From: Eucommia ulmoides
Taxonomy: Eukaryota > Streptophyta > Magnoliopsida > Garryales > Eucommiaceae
Direction: 5' to 3'
NCBI GenBank assembly: GCA_016647705.1
Contig: CM028325.1
Location: 32,530,474 to 32,594,473, forward strand
DNA length: 64,000 nucleotides
Of this stretch, positions 33,566 to 45,699 are shown one piece after another. How positions within the stretch are numbered: the stretch's first letter is position 1; the number at the start of each line of letters is the position of its first letter. The position numbers and the translations under genes were made by a program. A model generated the notes under the pieces. It was not told where the DNA came from. It did no database searches and worked only from the letters and a program-made list of their open reading frames with translations.

Positions 33566-36291
33566 TTATGGAAAATCTTCTGAGAAAAAAGTGGAAGTCT
33601 CTCTAAACGAATTTTTTGGAGAAAATAAGGGCCTTGGTGGAATTTGAAGGGACTGAAGGCTACCTTCCAACATCTCCAGTACCTTACTTATGGATGGTCT
33701 ATCTGAAGGATTTGTTTGGATGCACCATAAACTCACCAAAATCATTTTCTTCACAGTTTCCTCTTGATCTTCTTCAATCTCAACTCCTTCGACTCTTAGA
33801 TTTCCCCCAAATTCGATATACTTATAGATCCAATCCGGAAAATACGTTTCACTCGTAGTTGTGGACCCCCCTGCAAAATTGTTTTTGTTTTTTGCTCCCG
33901 CCATTTCTAGCACCATCATTCCGTAGCTGTAGACATCGGATTTATGGGAAACTCCTCCCAAATTCCTTAAGAACACTTCGGGAGCAATGTATCCAATCGT
34001 TCCTCTTGCATCCAACATCGATAAAATACTCTCCTTCCTCTGACAAAGCTTAGCAAGCCCGAAATCTGCGATTTTAGGACAAAAATCTTGGTCGAGGAGA
34101 ATATTTTGGGGTTTGATGTCGAAATGAACGATCCTCGTGTTGCAGCCTCGGTGTAGATAATCCAAACCTCGAGCGATTCCAACCGAAATCTCATATAATG
34201 TTTTCCATTGCAATGGAGGATTTTTGTCTTGTGGTCCGTCGTTGCATATGAACTTGTCTAAGGATCCGTTTGGCATGAACTCATAGATTAAAGCTCTTTT
34301 TGTCCCCTTATAACAGAATCCCAATAGAGTAACGACATTGACATGAGAAGTTCGGCTAATGCTGGCAACTTCATTGATGAATTCCTCTCCATTTCCTTTC
34401 ATTTCGCTCAAAATCTTGACCGCGACGAGGTGGCCGTCTGGTAGCTTTCCTTTGAAAACACTGCCGAATCCTCCTTGGCCTAGTTTTTCCGAGAACGAGT
34501 TTGTCATTTTCTTGATTTCTGAGAAATTGTAACGTTTTGGAGCGAGAGATCCATAACTCTTTATTAGGTCTTCAATGTCTTGATCACTTGTGTTTTTATG
34601 CTTCCAGTAGGCCATTGCTCTAAATGATGAGCTTTGTCTTCTGAAATAGCTGAATATAGCTAGTGCGATTATCATCGTCCCAACTGCACTAACTGATAAG
34701 CCTGCATATAGAAAGGTTGGAAACTGGTCAATGGTCGAATATCGACGAATCAATTATAAATTGAAAACAAAAAACGTGAGATCCAAATATGTGCAGTAGA
34801 AAGTTTGGGCGGTGTACCTATGGCAAGACTTCTCCCAATATTGTTACGTCCTGTAAGAAAATAACGTTGAGTTAGTCATTCTTAATGGGAAAATATAACT
34901 GATCGATGCACATTTTTGTGCTAAATTTAACTCCTCGAACTGGATCATCAAAACAAGAAGGTGCTATTGCTAAGCATATCCCTAGTGTATCGAGTGAAAT
35001 ACGTAAAAGACTGACTTGGAAGTACAAATGGAAAATTTGAGTTCTAAACAACGAAATCCTATTCTCGCATGGTGCGTGATCTGGACAGATCAATTCCAAC
35101 TTTCTGGACAGAAACTGTAATGACCGTTTCCCTCGTGAACGGAAATCCTCTTGAGCATTCCGTCGCTGAGGGTTTGAACTTTTATCTAAAAACATAGAGG
35201 AGAGAAAAGACAACTCGGGAAAATCGAAGAACATTCAACCACGAAGATCAAATCTGCGAGACAGTGTTCAAGTTCAACATGAGCGGCAAATCCTCCTTAC
35301 CCTTTCCCTTTCCCTTCTGGTTAGGGATGTGTTAGATTTCCTTCTTGTTTACCATTTTCGGTTTTCTCCAGATCTGTGTCAATGTTCCATAACAACGAAT
35401 CCTGGTTCATTGGTTTTAAATATATTTTAATTATTGAACCTAGTTCTCTAGCAAAATTAATGTAATTAAGTTTTTTTGGAAGCAGCTAAGACGGGGGATA
35501 AGGGGCCACATACCAGTTCTAGTTCCTGTACCGCATACAAGTTGGTAGGGTCGATCCGAACAAAAGCAAATGAACGAATCGGAGGTCGAATTGGAGGTCG
35601 TATTATGCCCACATCGCCCTCCGGACTGAACGCACCGATCGCATTCTCCATCGTTGGATCTCCACGTCAGTCCGAAACCGCTATCAATAGCCTGCCTTAG
35701 ATCACTCACCGTTGCCGAAGCGCTCGATAGGGCCGCAGCATATGTCTGATTTACCGGAACCGAGATGCTGACATCACAGCTCGAGTTAAACCAGGACGAA
35801 TTTGCCGGTACAAAATAGCCCGTTCTTCTGGTCATGTTCCCGGCGCATTCGAATTGATTTCGGATGGATTGGTTCGAGCTGCAGCCGTAGTACAGGGCCA
35901 GGTTCTGGAAACCGGGTTGGTAATCAAAAAAGTTGAAATTCAAGGTGGTGTTGCGAAAAGAGTCTGGACAAGAATTGTTATAGAGATCTTGTCTGGCAAC
36001 GGTTAGAATCTGGTTCGAGTTGTCGATTGCGAGAACTCGATATTGCATGTTTGTAATCGTAAGGAGTGGGGAATTGCCGGTGCAAGTAAGCCGGAAACTG
36101 GGGTGGCCGCAGTATGCCGGCCGGTTTTGTCCCCAGAAAGGATAAGTAAGGTTGTTGAAGTTTGCGCATCGGAATGACTGACTGCAGTTTGAGTATTGCT
36201 GGTTAGCCTGAGACCGGACCACCGGTACAACGTGGATCAGAAGAAGACAAAGGACGGCGATGGTGATCGGCATGAGATTATTAGTGTCCAT
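33566..36291 (-). CDS. LRK10L-like receptor-like protein kinase, copy 2 (intact)
   Basis: Three exons: 36291-35514, 34851-34819 and 34701-33566, with GT-AG introns (CTG|GTATGT, TTACAG|GACG, ATAG|GTACAC, ATGCAG|GCTTA). They total 1947 nt in frame, 648 codons plus stop. In order the protein has a signal peptide ([20 protein letters not shown]), a Cys-rich GUB_WAK-type galacturonan-binding-like ectodomain ([19 protein letters not shown]) and a C-terminal WAK-associated Cys cluster ([12 protein letters not shown]). Then come a transmembrane helix ([13 protein letters not shown]) followed by basic residues, and the kinase with [24 protein letters not shown] and ADFGLA. The HFD motif makes it non-RD, as in the LRK10L-2 group linked to immunity or stress. 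Predicted plasma-membrane receptor; ligand unknown. Confidence 0.92.
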
Positions 36292-36771
36292 TTTTCATAT
36301 GAAATATTTTTCCGATTTGCCCACATTTATGAGTTTATGGAGGGGTTGGAGTCAAAGGGAGAGGCTTCTTCTGTTGCTTGAAAAGGTCTGCGCCATTTGT
36401 TTTGACTCGTTGGAGGTGTTCAAATGTTGCTTTTGACCTTTTCTCCTGAGTTGAATTGCACAGCGACAATGTTCAAGGATTTCTTTTATTTATTTATTTA
36501 TTTATTTATTAAAGCATGTTAAAAGCCCTCCCTAAAGAAAATAGGGGATTGATTGTTTGTTTAGTATTTCTGTGTTTAATTTTTTCTTTGTTCCCAACAA
36601 ATTTAAAATAAAAATAAACTATGGGAACAAAAAAGAAAAAAAAAAAATCCATGGATTTTCAGATTTTTAGTGTGAAAAGATAATAAATGATTAAAAAAAT
36701 TAATCTTGACCCAAAAAAACAAACAAACAAACTATTTCTATTCTATATAAAAAAATAAAAATGAAAACTTA
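36292..36771. promoter_or_regulatory. Upstream region of the intact kinase gene
   Basis: Likely holds its promoter. No strong TATA box at a standard distance was identified. A (TTTA)n run lies at 36487-36510. The homologous region in copy 1 is cut off at a C9 tract, which removes this promoter there. Confidence 0.35.
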
Positions 36772-37461
36772 GGTTGCATTTGGCTAAGATAATTTAAGAA
36801 TGAATTTTACTTTAAAAAGAAATTTCACAATTTATTTTCTAAAATATCTTCTTTGGGTAAAATCCATTAAATTTGTAAAATTGGTTTTTAAAGGGAAAAA
36901 AAAATGATTATTTTTTCAAAACAAGTATTATTTCCAAATCCTTCGAAAGAAATATTTCACTTCTCCGAATAAGTATAATTAAAATTATATTATTAAAATA
37001 GTTATAAAATAGTATATTTAAAATTATATGATAGCTATACAATATATGTACAAAAATAGTATAATTAAATAGGTATAAAAATAGAATAATTAAAATGACA
37101 ATATTAAACTCTAATTACAGGCATAAAAATTATATTATTAAATTAATAAAAATAAAAATTATAATATTAAGAATATTTTCACATTTTTCTATTATTAAAA
37201 TTTAGTGGATTTCAAAAATTATAATATTAGGAATATTTTCACATTTTTCTATTATTAAAATTTAGTGGATTTCAAAATTCTACATACAAATACTTGTCTA
37301 TCCAAAAAATGAAATTTTAAAATTACACACTCAAATTCTTCATTTAAAATAATTATTCAAATAAGGAATTTACAAATGATGCAATTTCAAAATTCAAAAT
37401 TTTAAAATCTCATTATTTGCAAATTTAAAAAATTTATCAAATTCCTTATCTAAATGAAACC
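36772..37461. mobile_element. Tourist-like (PIF/Harbinger) MITE with TTA target duplication
   Basis: Begins GGTTGCATTTGGCTAAG and its inverted end begins GGTTTCATTTAGATAAGG. TTA flanks both sides (36769-36771, 37462-37464). Arm 1 has AAAACTTATTTTAG, the uninterrupted site, near 29170. A 60-bp tandem duplication (37155-37274) lies inside. 690 bp, non-coding. Confidence 0.85.
37155..37274 (+). repeat. 60-bp direct tandem duplication
   Basis: Two nearly identical units starting AAAATTATAATATTA and ending ATTTAGTGGATTTCA. Located inside the MITE. Confidence 0.9.
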
Positions 37462-37516
37462 TTAGCCTTTTGGAGAACTTACAAAGTTTTGAGGAGTTTA
37501 TTTGAGCTCTCTTTAA

Positions 37517-37560
<44 letters not shown>

Positions 37561-37694
37561 CAAGCATATTTAGAAAGAAAAATCTCTTGCATTATTGAGT
37601 TTATACATTCAATAATAAAAATCTTTCATTTTTATGAGAATTCCAATTTGCCCACCGAAACAGAGCAAAAATTGAAACACAATGCATAAAAAAG

Positions 37695-38279
37695 GAAATG
37701 TGACTTTTTTAGCCCTCTATATTTGGGATGAGAGTTCAATTGACCACTAGTATTTCGGGTTTGACACATTTGGTCTTCCATTATTGAAATTGGTTTCGAT
37801 TTAGCCCAATTGATAAAGGCGTCAGTAAATTTAGACGGAAATACGTCACATGTTAAGCACGTAACCTTATAGCCAAGGGTACATAGATCATTTCAGCGTG
37901 ATCACCTTCTTCAACCCAAAACCGATCAGATAAAAAAAACGACGGTCTCCACCTCCCTCAACACAACACCAATGACCACCGCCACCATCATATCACCGAT
38001 GCCACCCAACCACCCTGCCACTCCCTAGCCTATCCCCATTCCCCTGTTCTACTCCCCAACCCACCCCCTGCTCCCTTGTTCCAATCATCAACCCACTTTC
38101 CGACTTCCTATTTCAAGAATGGGTTTTGCTTCGTCGTAGTAGCGGTGGTTTGGTGGTGAAGGAATAAGGGAGAACGGTGAAGGTAGATTGCAGGGAGAGG
38201 GAAAAGTTGTAGAGAAGAGAGAGGAGAGAACAGTGGCGGCGGTCGTAGGGCTCGGATATCAGATCATTCTTTCTTTCTT

Positions 38280-38358
<79 letters not shown>

Positions 38359-38875
38359 GTCGTCGGACGAAAGATGGATGCCAGAATGGACAAGAGCTCA
38401 AAATTGATTGAAATGAGGGAAAAAAAATTAGGACTCTTAAAATTTGAATGACTTTTAAAAGACCTTATTAAATTAATTATAGAAAAATGACAAACAAAAT
38501 GATGAAATTATCCTTAATTTTAAAGTAAAATGCCGAAATTATTGCATTTAAGTCTAAAGCACAAGGATGTAAGTAGTAACGAAAATACCATAGGAGCGTA
38601 GGTGTAATTCGGTCTAACCACAAGGATGCAAAATATAACTAACCCATGTAGGCTAAAAATGAGAGAAAAGCTTTTTTGGACTCAAAATGATGGAAAAAAA
38701 AAACCCTTAGACTAACTATTGACCGTGAGATTTAACCAATAAAATTTTAATTTGAGTAAAATTGAATCCAATTTCAATAATGAGTAACCAAATGTGTCAA
38801 ACACTAAATACTGAGGGCCAATTGAACATCAACTCCATTTATGACGGACCAAAAAAGCTATTTTTTCACGAATTT
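37695..38875. mobile_element. TIR element (non-autonomous), unit 1 of the mosaic array
   Basis: Left CAATTGACCACTAGTATTTC and GTTTGACACATTTGG match, inverted, CAATTGGCCCTCAGTATTTA and GTTTGACACATTTGG at the right end. CATTATTGAAATTGG follows in both, giving over 100 bp of imperfect inverted repeat. Inner DNA is GC-richer (37920-38260). No target duplication is certain. The inner part recurs at 40466-40538, 46437-46502 and 49560-50500. Confidence 0.7.
38269..38354 (+). repeat. Palindromic compound microsatellite (CT)n(AT)n(AG)n
   Basis: A TTTC/CT tract to 38290, AT 38292-38322, then AG to 38354. The CT and AG arms are complementary across the AT centre, so the whole tract can fold on itself. 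Confidence 0.95.
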
Positions 38876-38910
38876 TTTTTTTTTTAAAAAATACACATCT
38901 TCATTTACAA

Positions 38911-40372
38911 TTCTAATTTGGGATAATACCTCAGATAGTCAAACACTCCCTATTTGTATTTTTTAAGTTTCACCGACATCTAATCAATTATCAAAATGAC
39001 GTGGGACCAACCTTATAATATTATGTGAGAGAACACTAATATCCCTTTATTATTAAAATCATAGATAAATTACCAATTATACCTTTTGACAATCAACTTT
39101 ATATTTTATTTTTCAAAAATAACCCTAATACTTTTTGAATAAGATAAAACTCTCCTTGTTTAACATTTTTCCCTTTTCAACTCCTCCCTCCTCTCTCCCT
39201 CTCTTACTCTCTTTTTTCCTTACCTTTTTTTCTTTTTTCATTTTTCATTTTTCTTCTTCTTTCTTGCGAGGTACAACTAGAAATTACTATAGTTAAGAAA
39301 TCGACCATAGACCAATTCCCTCTTCTTCATTGAAGCCGCTCCTGCTCGCCGTTCTCTTCTTCAATCACAACCGTTGTCACTGTCTCGTCGCTTCTTTAAT
39401 TGGATCTTTGTCATTCATTTCTCGCAATCGTCGTTTTGATGGCATCATTGTAGATTGCCTCTGCCATTTGTGTTTCGTCGCAATTGCAGAGTTTTTGGAT
39501 GAGAACACCATAACTGGAGGTGTCAAGCTCCATGCCTCGCCAGAGAGCGAAATCAACGGCCGAAATCACTTTCGAAACTATTGAACAACGCTAAATGAAC
39601 TGTTGAGTCACTTGTTGAGCAGAAGGAAATAGAATGCAACGAATTAGTTGTTCACTAGTGAAAACAATTAGACTCCTGTGGCCAATAGGGATCGTCGGAA
39701 TTGAAGGTTCTTCAGGCGGAGGACAAGTATTAAATGGTCTATTGGTCTTACAGGTGTAAACAACCCGAGAACGGAGAAGGATTTGTACGGACACCGCCAT
39801 TTCCTGAGCAATGGTGACGAATAGTAAAGAAACCCTAGATTTTTTATTTTTTATTTTCTGTTAACCTTTGAATTCACTGTCCCAATTTCTGCTTCTGGAT
39901 ATCGATTGTTTTGGGCACCATTAATAAGCTGCGAATTAGATGGGTTGAGAGGAAAAGATGAGATGGTTGATGACGGAGAAAATTGGCCATGTTGGTAGAG
40001 ATCGACTGATGTGTGTATATGGATGGGTTAAGAGAGAGAGAGAAGCGATGGTCGATGGCGGAGGAGGTTGGCTATAGTGATGGTGGTCGGACGAAGTGGA
40101 TATGGATGGGTTGAGATGGTGGTCGTGATCGGTAGAAGAAGTGAGGAGAGAGAGAGAGATAATGAAGAAAAAAAGGATTTTTTTTTTTTTTTTTTTTATA
40201 AGAAAAAAAAAAAGAAAAGGATAAAAGTTGGTAATTGAGGGTATAAAAGTCATTGCCTCATTATTATATTTTTATTCAGTTTAAGTAAGGGTAAATTGTT
40301 CAATTTTGCCTATTAAGGGGTTTTACTGGTACTTTTGGTAATTGATGGGATATTGGTAAAACTTTAGAAAAA

Positions 40373-40408
<36 letters not shown>

Positions 40409-40435
40409 GTTTTGAAGTATTACCCCTTTGAAATT
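38911..40435. mobile_element. Mutator-type non-autonomous element, copy 1
   Basis: The element (38920-40426) starts GGGATAATACCTCAGATAG. Its inverted end starts GGGGTAATACTTCAAAACAC, and the two match on for about 80 bp (CATCAATTACCAAAA vs AATCAATTATCAAAA). TTCTAATTT precedes it. The right copy of that duplication is damaged (TTTGAAATT), but it is intact in copy 3 (50519-51924). Inside, 39180-39840 is GC-richer and may be a captured 5' gene part: an 84-codon frame at 39330-39584 with no recognised family. A 35-G run lies at 40373-40407. Confidence 0.8.
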
Positions 40436-40538
40436 CTTGTTATTACTATCAATGTAACCAAACAAAGGAGAGCGAGGAGAGAGAACAATGACGGTGGTTG
40501 TAGGGCTCGGATATTGGATCTCTCTCTATATACATATA

Positions 40539-43219
40539 TTAGTTTTAAGCCCGTGCTAAGCGCGGATTATGAAATAATTTCATGAATTTTTCACGAAGTT
40601 TGAAATAAAAACAAAAATACGAAAATAATAAAAACATACCTACGAACCAAAAAAAAAAAAGTCACACTATTCTATAAAATTAAAAGAAAAAAAAGGTAAA
40701 AAGTATCTGCAATTTTCTATGGAGTTTGATAGCAAAAGTAACATCCAATTTAAAGAGTTGGTCCATCAATTTTAACACCTCCACCTCCTCAACCTTTACA
40801 CCCTTAATAATTACAGATTTTACCTCAAAACATGTAAAAAAATCCAGTTCCAAATAAAGTCGAATCCACCAAATTCCTTTAAAATGTTTCGCAAGAGATT
40901 ATATATAATTGAACTTTGAAGCTAGTTTGAGAGATCAATTTTGAAGTACACCACCTTTCGGAATATTATTTCATTAATAAATTTCTTCAGCCTTACGATT
41001 AACGATTCTTGAATCTGATTTGCTTACCACATCTTAAAATGTTGCCACTTAAATGAAATCAATGTTTGTAATACATCCATAAGTTTCATAGTACATGAAG
41101 AACCATCTTTGTCTATCATTATCACTGTCATAACCAATTTTACATTCTTTTATTCAACCTTCTTTCATGTCAGAACAACAGAACAATAACACAACTAAAT
41201 GATAAGCACAACTCCTACTAATATAATCTTTTTTTTTCTTTTCTTTTTTTATTTGTTATCCAAAAAGTAAAAAGACTAAATTGCTTGCCAAACAGCAATT
41301 TGATTTTAGAGAGAGCAAGAAACTTGTCAACCAACTAAATGTAGCGTCGCTGCAGGAGCGAGAAGGTGCCACTTCATTTGCAAAACAGAAAAGGATATGC
41401 AATTAATAAATGATAAAAAGAGGGGGGGGGGGGGGGGGGGGGTTTTCAAACCCACACGCGCCGTCACACTGCAATCAACATTACAAAAAATAAATCAATT
41501 TCTAAGTAGTCGAACCCACATCCACCGTCTCACCTCACCGATGCGTCAACATTGGAGACCAATTTCTCTAAGGTCTGTGAATTATTAACTTTGCAAAGAT
41601 GAACTCAGATCCCAAAAACCAAATAAAAAAAAAAAAAACTCACTAAATCGGACTTGTAGAAAAGTAACAACACAAAATCAAACTCAGATCTAGATAAAGT
41701 CACCAAAATTGAACTTGTAAGAAGGTTAGGGTCGTGAAAAGAATGATGTTGGAGCGCATAAGATTGAACTCTTTAATTATACAACATGATCAAAACTAAG
41801 AAGAAAACACTTTTTTTTAAACGCCTAAATAGAGAAAAAATTATATGCCATATCAGGAAAAAAAAATCATTTTTTTTCTTTTGTGCAAGAAACAGTACAT
41901 GGAAGAAATTAAGAATTTTGATTTTTTTCTATCCAAACAGAACTTAAACAGAAGGATACACCAAAAACTTCTCGCAAATCTTCTCACATAAGTTGTGCTT
42001 ATCCAAAACTGTGCTCAAATAGGTAAAAAATTATAGTCTATGAGATTGTCACCCCATATCGGAAGAAACTAAAAATTTTGAATATTAATTTTTATCTCAT
42101 CCCCATTGCTCCCACCATCAATTATCATCATGTTTCCATCTGCAAATTGTCATATTCATTTCTCAACAGATTGGCATCAAATATACATTTCTCAATCTGA
42201 AATACCCATTCAAACACATTTCTCAACAGATTTCATCACCCCCATCACTCTGAAATACCCATCCACATTCTTCATCCCCAACAGTACCTGATTTTGAGCA
42301 ACTTCAGCTTTAATCCAAAGAAACTCAGCCACGATATCCAAAAACAAAGGTGAAGAACAAAGGTGAGAAAAATGTAGAGCCAATAATTATGTAGATGGGA
42401 GAGAGCTACCTAGACGATTGTGAGAACGACAGTGATCGAAAGTGAGGGAGAAGTCGAAGTAGCGAGATCTGGTGATCGTGCAGATCTGAACACCGTTGGC
42501 CATCGCCATCCAGATCTGACCTCGCCACAACCATCATCGGCCATCGTCACCCAGATATGACCACCGCGAACTTTACTGGCCACAACCACTATGTATCGCC
42601 GCCATCTAGATCCAACCTCGCCGCGAACACCGTCGGCCATCCCCATCTAGATCCTACAACCCCAAACTTTACCGCCCCCAAATCCAACCATCACGATGCA
42701 TCGCCATCTAGATCTGACCTCGCCGCGACCACCATCGGCCATAACCATCCAGATCCGACCACCCCAAACTTCACCGCCCCTAAATCCGACCACCGCGACT
42801 CATTACTATCCAGATCCAACCTCGCCACGACCACTGCCGAACATCGTCATCCAGATAGTCGCCGAACTTCACCGCCTTCAAATCCGACCACTGGCGTCTC
42901 AATCTGGCCATTTTGAACCAGATCGGGAGTGAGATCGGGAGCAGTGAGTACAACGACGGTGAGTGGCGAGGTCGACAGCGAAAGTGGCTGCGAGATCGGA
43001 GGTGGTAGATTCGGCGGCAACGGGTGGGGCTGCAATAGAGATCGAGATGGGGTGGCGATGGGGATAGAGATCGATGGTCTTCCGTTTGTCACGACGATGT
43101 GCTCGGTTCCAGACGGCCCTGGTAATTCGGAGCGTCGATGGATAGGGGAAGGCGATGGAGATGGGGATGGCAGAAGACGAAGCCGCGAGCTCGGGTGAGA
43201 GAAAGAGAGAGACTATAGA
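40539..43219 (-). mobile_element. Helitron A (truncated at its 5' end by an LTR)
   Basis: The 3' end is at 40539: the minus strand ends CCGCGCTTAGCACGG, a hairpin of six-base arms and TTA loop, then GCTTAAAACTAA (CTAA end, inserted next to T). It is almost identical to Helitron B (46503-49407) through 43219, where TGTCACACCCC begins. The remaining about 190 bp of its 5' end are missing. It carries a roughly 100-bp minisatellite (42500-42900) and no helicase. Confidence 0.82.
42500..42900 (+). repeat. GC-richer minisatellite of about 100 bp in Helitron A
   Basis: The landmark ATCTAGATCYRACCTCGCCGCG recurs near 42509, 42604, 42705 and 42804. Units stay in one frame, giving a repeated PDPTTPNFTAPKSDHRD-like pattern, but there are no other signs of a gene. 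Helitron B has the same array at about 48570-48970. Confidence 0.75.
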
Positions 43220-45690
43220 TGTCACACCCCATCCCGGGACCGGCGTGACGACAACATGACATCACCAACAACCTATCAACTAATGAACGACAATATACAT
43301 ACATTTAGATAAACAATCCTCTAATATGGGGACACACCCGTCCCAAAAATTTTTCCTTTTTATTTTACTTACATAATGTATTTATCCATGGACATTTTAT
43401 AGGCTCACCTCTGACAGCTCATCTCAAAACTCTCATATAACTCCATCACATAACTCTACCTAGTGCCAGTAGGGGACCGACTCCTAGCCGTTTTACCTGC
43501 GAGTGTACTGCCTTCTTAGTAAAAATATTTTTTAAGATAATAATACATTCTAAATAATACCATATTTAAATGGATCAAGCTTAATGCATATAAACAAACA
43601 CATTTTGAACAGTAGTATAAAAAGATTATATACCACAAGAAAACTCTTTCTTCCTACCATTCAGAATTTTATCATCCATAAATATATATCAAATATATGA
43701 AAACCGTCCAAACCATCAGCATAAAATAATATGATAATTCACCAACGATGATATAATAAAATACTACATCAATACGTATAACAAAACATCACATACGACC
43801 AAATACTACATATAACACTACATCTCACCACACCACACCACATCACACCACACTACACCACATCACACCATCCCCACACCTGGGCTAGCCATGTGATCGT
43901 TTTAACCTCACGATCGGGAGTTGCAACGGTACCGTATTCCGTAGGATATGCCTTCCTAGCGGAATATAACAACGCTCCGCTGGACTATGCCAGATGGGTG
44001 AAACAACGCTCCGCTGGACTAAGCCAGACGGGTGAATATCCACCACCAATCTCCACCTCACCTCACCTCAACAACAACAACTCATCTCTACCTCAACCAC
44101 AACAATTCCGTTCACCATCAACTGACACCTCAACAACAAACAATGATATCCACAATATCAGAAATGCCCAAAATAATCTTTGATCCATGTAAGTTAGAAA
44201 ATTCATCCATTTTCAAGTAAACACATTTTTCCATCATATATATATATATATATATATGAAAATAGATTTTTGGAAGAAGACAGTACACTCACCTGATTAT
44301 CCGTTTTTGAAGACTTTGATCGCCTATTCTTTACAAGTTCTTCGGTGCCTGCGAACCTAATAGTGACAGGGCCTAAATTAATACTTTATGCAAACAATAA
44401 CCTAATCCCGCAATGCAGACTCAAATTTCCGTAACTTCCTATTCCCCACCTTTTTATTTATAAAAATTGTTATTCAGTTAATTTCACTCCGTTACTAATT
44501 GTTGTATAAAATTTATTTATGTGAACGGTCCCGAATTTATTATCTTGGTTACAAAATTTTACTGCTAGAATTAAATTTAATAAACTATACTAAACTTAAC
44601 GAAAAACGTTATTAAAATTAACCGTGGCGAGACTGTTACGATTACAGGAATTGTAATGCTAAATAAAATTTAATTTAACGAGAATTAATAATCGATTTGA
44701 AATTTCACCTGTTTCCGAATCGTTCGGCGGCCACGAGATGGGTTTTGAATTTTCCTAGGGTGGTTTCTGCAATTTCTCTCTCTTTTTTTTTTTTTTTTCC
44801 TTTCTTTTCCTTATTTTCCTTTCTCTGTTTTGGCCTTTGCTTCCTGTTTCGGTTCACAGTCCCGGCCGACCACCCTCCGTTCACGCCACCGCCTGTCGGC
44901 CATCCACAACCAACCACAACCACTTACAATTGCACACACACACACACACACATACAACGCAGACCAAGCAGCGGAGCACACACCCCGACAGTTTCACACA
45001 CCCACTTCTCTCTCTCTCTCTCTACACTCCACTCCGGCGTCAACTCCGGCCACACCTTGACATACCACATCCGGACCACCGTCGAACCAAACCCATACGC
45101 AAAGCACACACATACACACATGATTAACGATGAGCACCCTCGCACCGAAACACACCCACACACACATTTGATCGCGCCGCCGACGAACTGGACGGACCGA
45201 CTGAACACCCTCTCTCTCTCTTCGTTTTTGTTTTGGATTCCACCGACGACAACTCCAGCAACCTCACCCACGACGACAACACTCATATACCCACTTCTTT
45301 CTCTCTCTATCTTTCACTTACCGTCGGCCCGATTAACCGACAGCGACATACACATGCACATGATCCGATCACATACACACAACGGAACACACACAAAACA
45401 CACACTCCGACGACGTTGAACGACCGCCACCCACCTACCGAACGGACTCTCTTCTCTCTCTGTTTTCTCCTTCTTCTTTTTTCTGTTGTGTGTGTGTGTC
45501 AATATGTACGTATGTATGTATGTTTATATATGTGTTGAAAAAAAAGCCCAAACCTCACCGATCTACTGTTCCTCCCTCTCCGTTCTCGATTCTTCTTCTC
45601 TTCTTTTTTTTTTTTTCTTCGTTTTCGTTTGATCGCAAGGCACACACACATATACATATATAATATATTTAAATTACACTAACCTCCCCT
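43220..45690 (+). mobile_element. Gypsy-like LTR sequence interrupting Helitron A (right end unresolved)
   Basis: Begins TGTCACACCCCATCCCGGGA directly after ATAGA of Helitron A, the uninterrupted sequence of which is seen at 49282 in Helitron B. A TATA tract lies at 44238-44258. CAACGCTCCGCTGGACTA is tandemly repeated (43970-44020). A CA/CT-rich, GC-richer section (44700-45640) resembles a long LTR leader. The expected second ATAGA with Helitron DNA after it was not found, so the right end was probably deleted. The right coordinate is approximate. Confidence 0.55.
44697..45640 (+). repeat. Low-complexity CT/CA/GT-rich tract
   Basis: Runs of (CT)n, (CA)n and (GT)n and scattered CCGACGAC-like text. 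Frames of up to 240 codons exist in several phases at once (Thr-His repeats), which shows that composition, not coding, keeps them open. Confidence 0.75.
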
Positions 45691-45699
45691 CTATTTTTT

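Noticed and set aside
33616-34053. Plus-strand frames opposite the intact kinase
   Set aside because: Shadow frames of the minus-strand kinase exon; the same shadows appear opposite copy 1.
39591-39800. 69-codon minus-strand frame in the Mutator-type element
   Set aside because: The homologous copy near 51100-51320 has indels that break it.
42557-42916. 119-codon repeat-protein frame in Helitron A
   Set aside because: It is explained by the roughly 100-bp minisatellite; no start context, splice sites or known domain. Kept only as a repeat and a low-interest finding.
44697-45419. 240-codon plus-strand frame rich in Thr, His, Ser, Pro
   Set aside because: It lies on CT/CA microsatellite-like DNA, other phases and the minus strand are also open, and no domain is visible.
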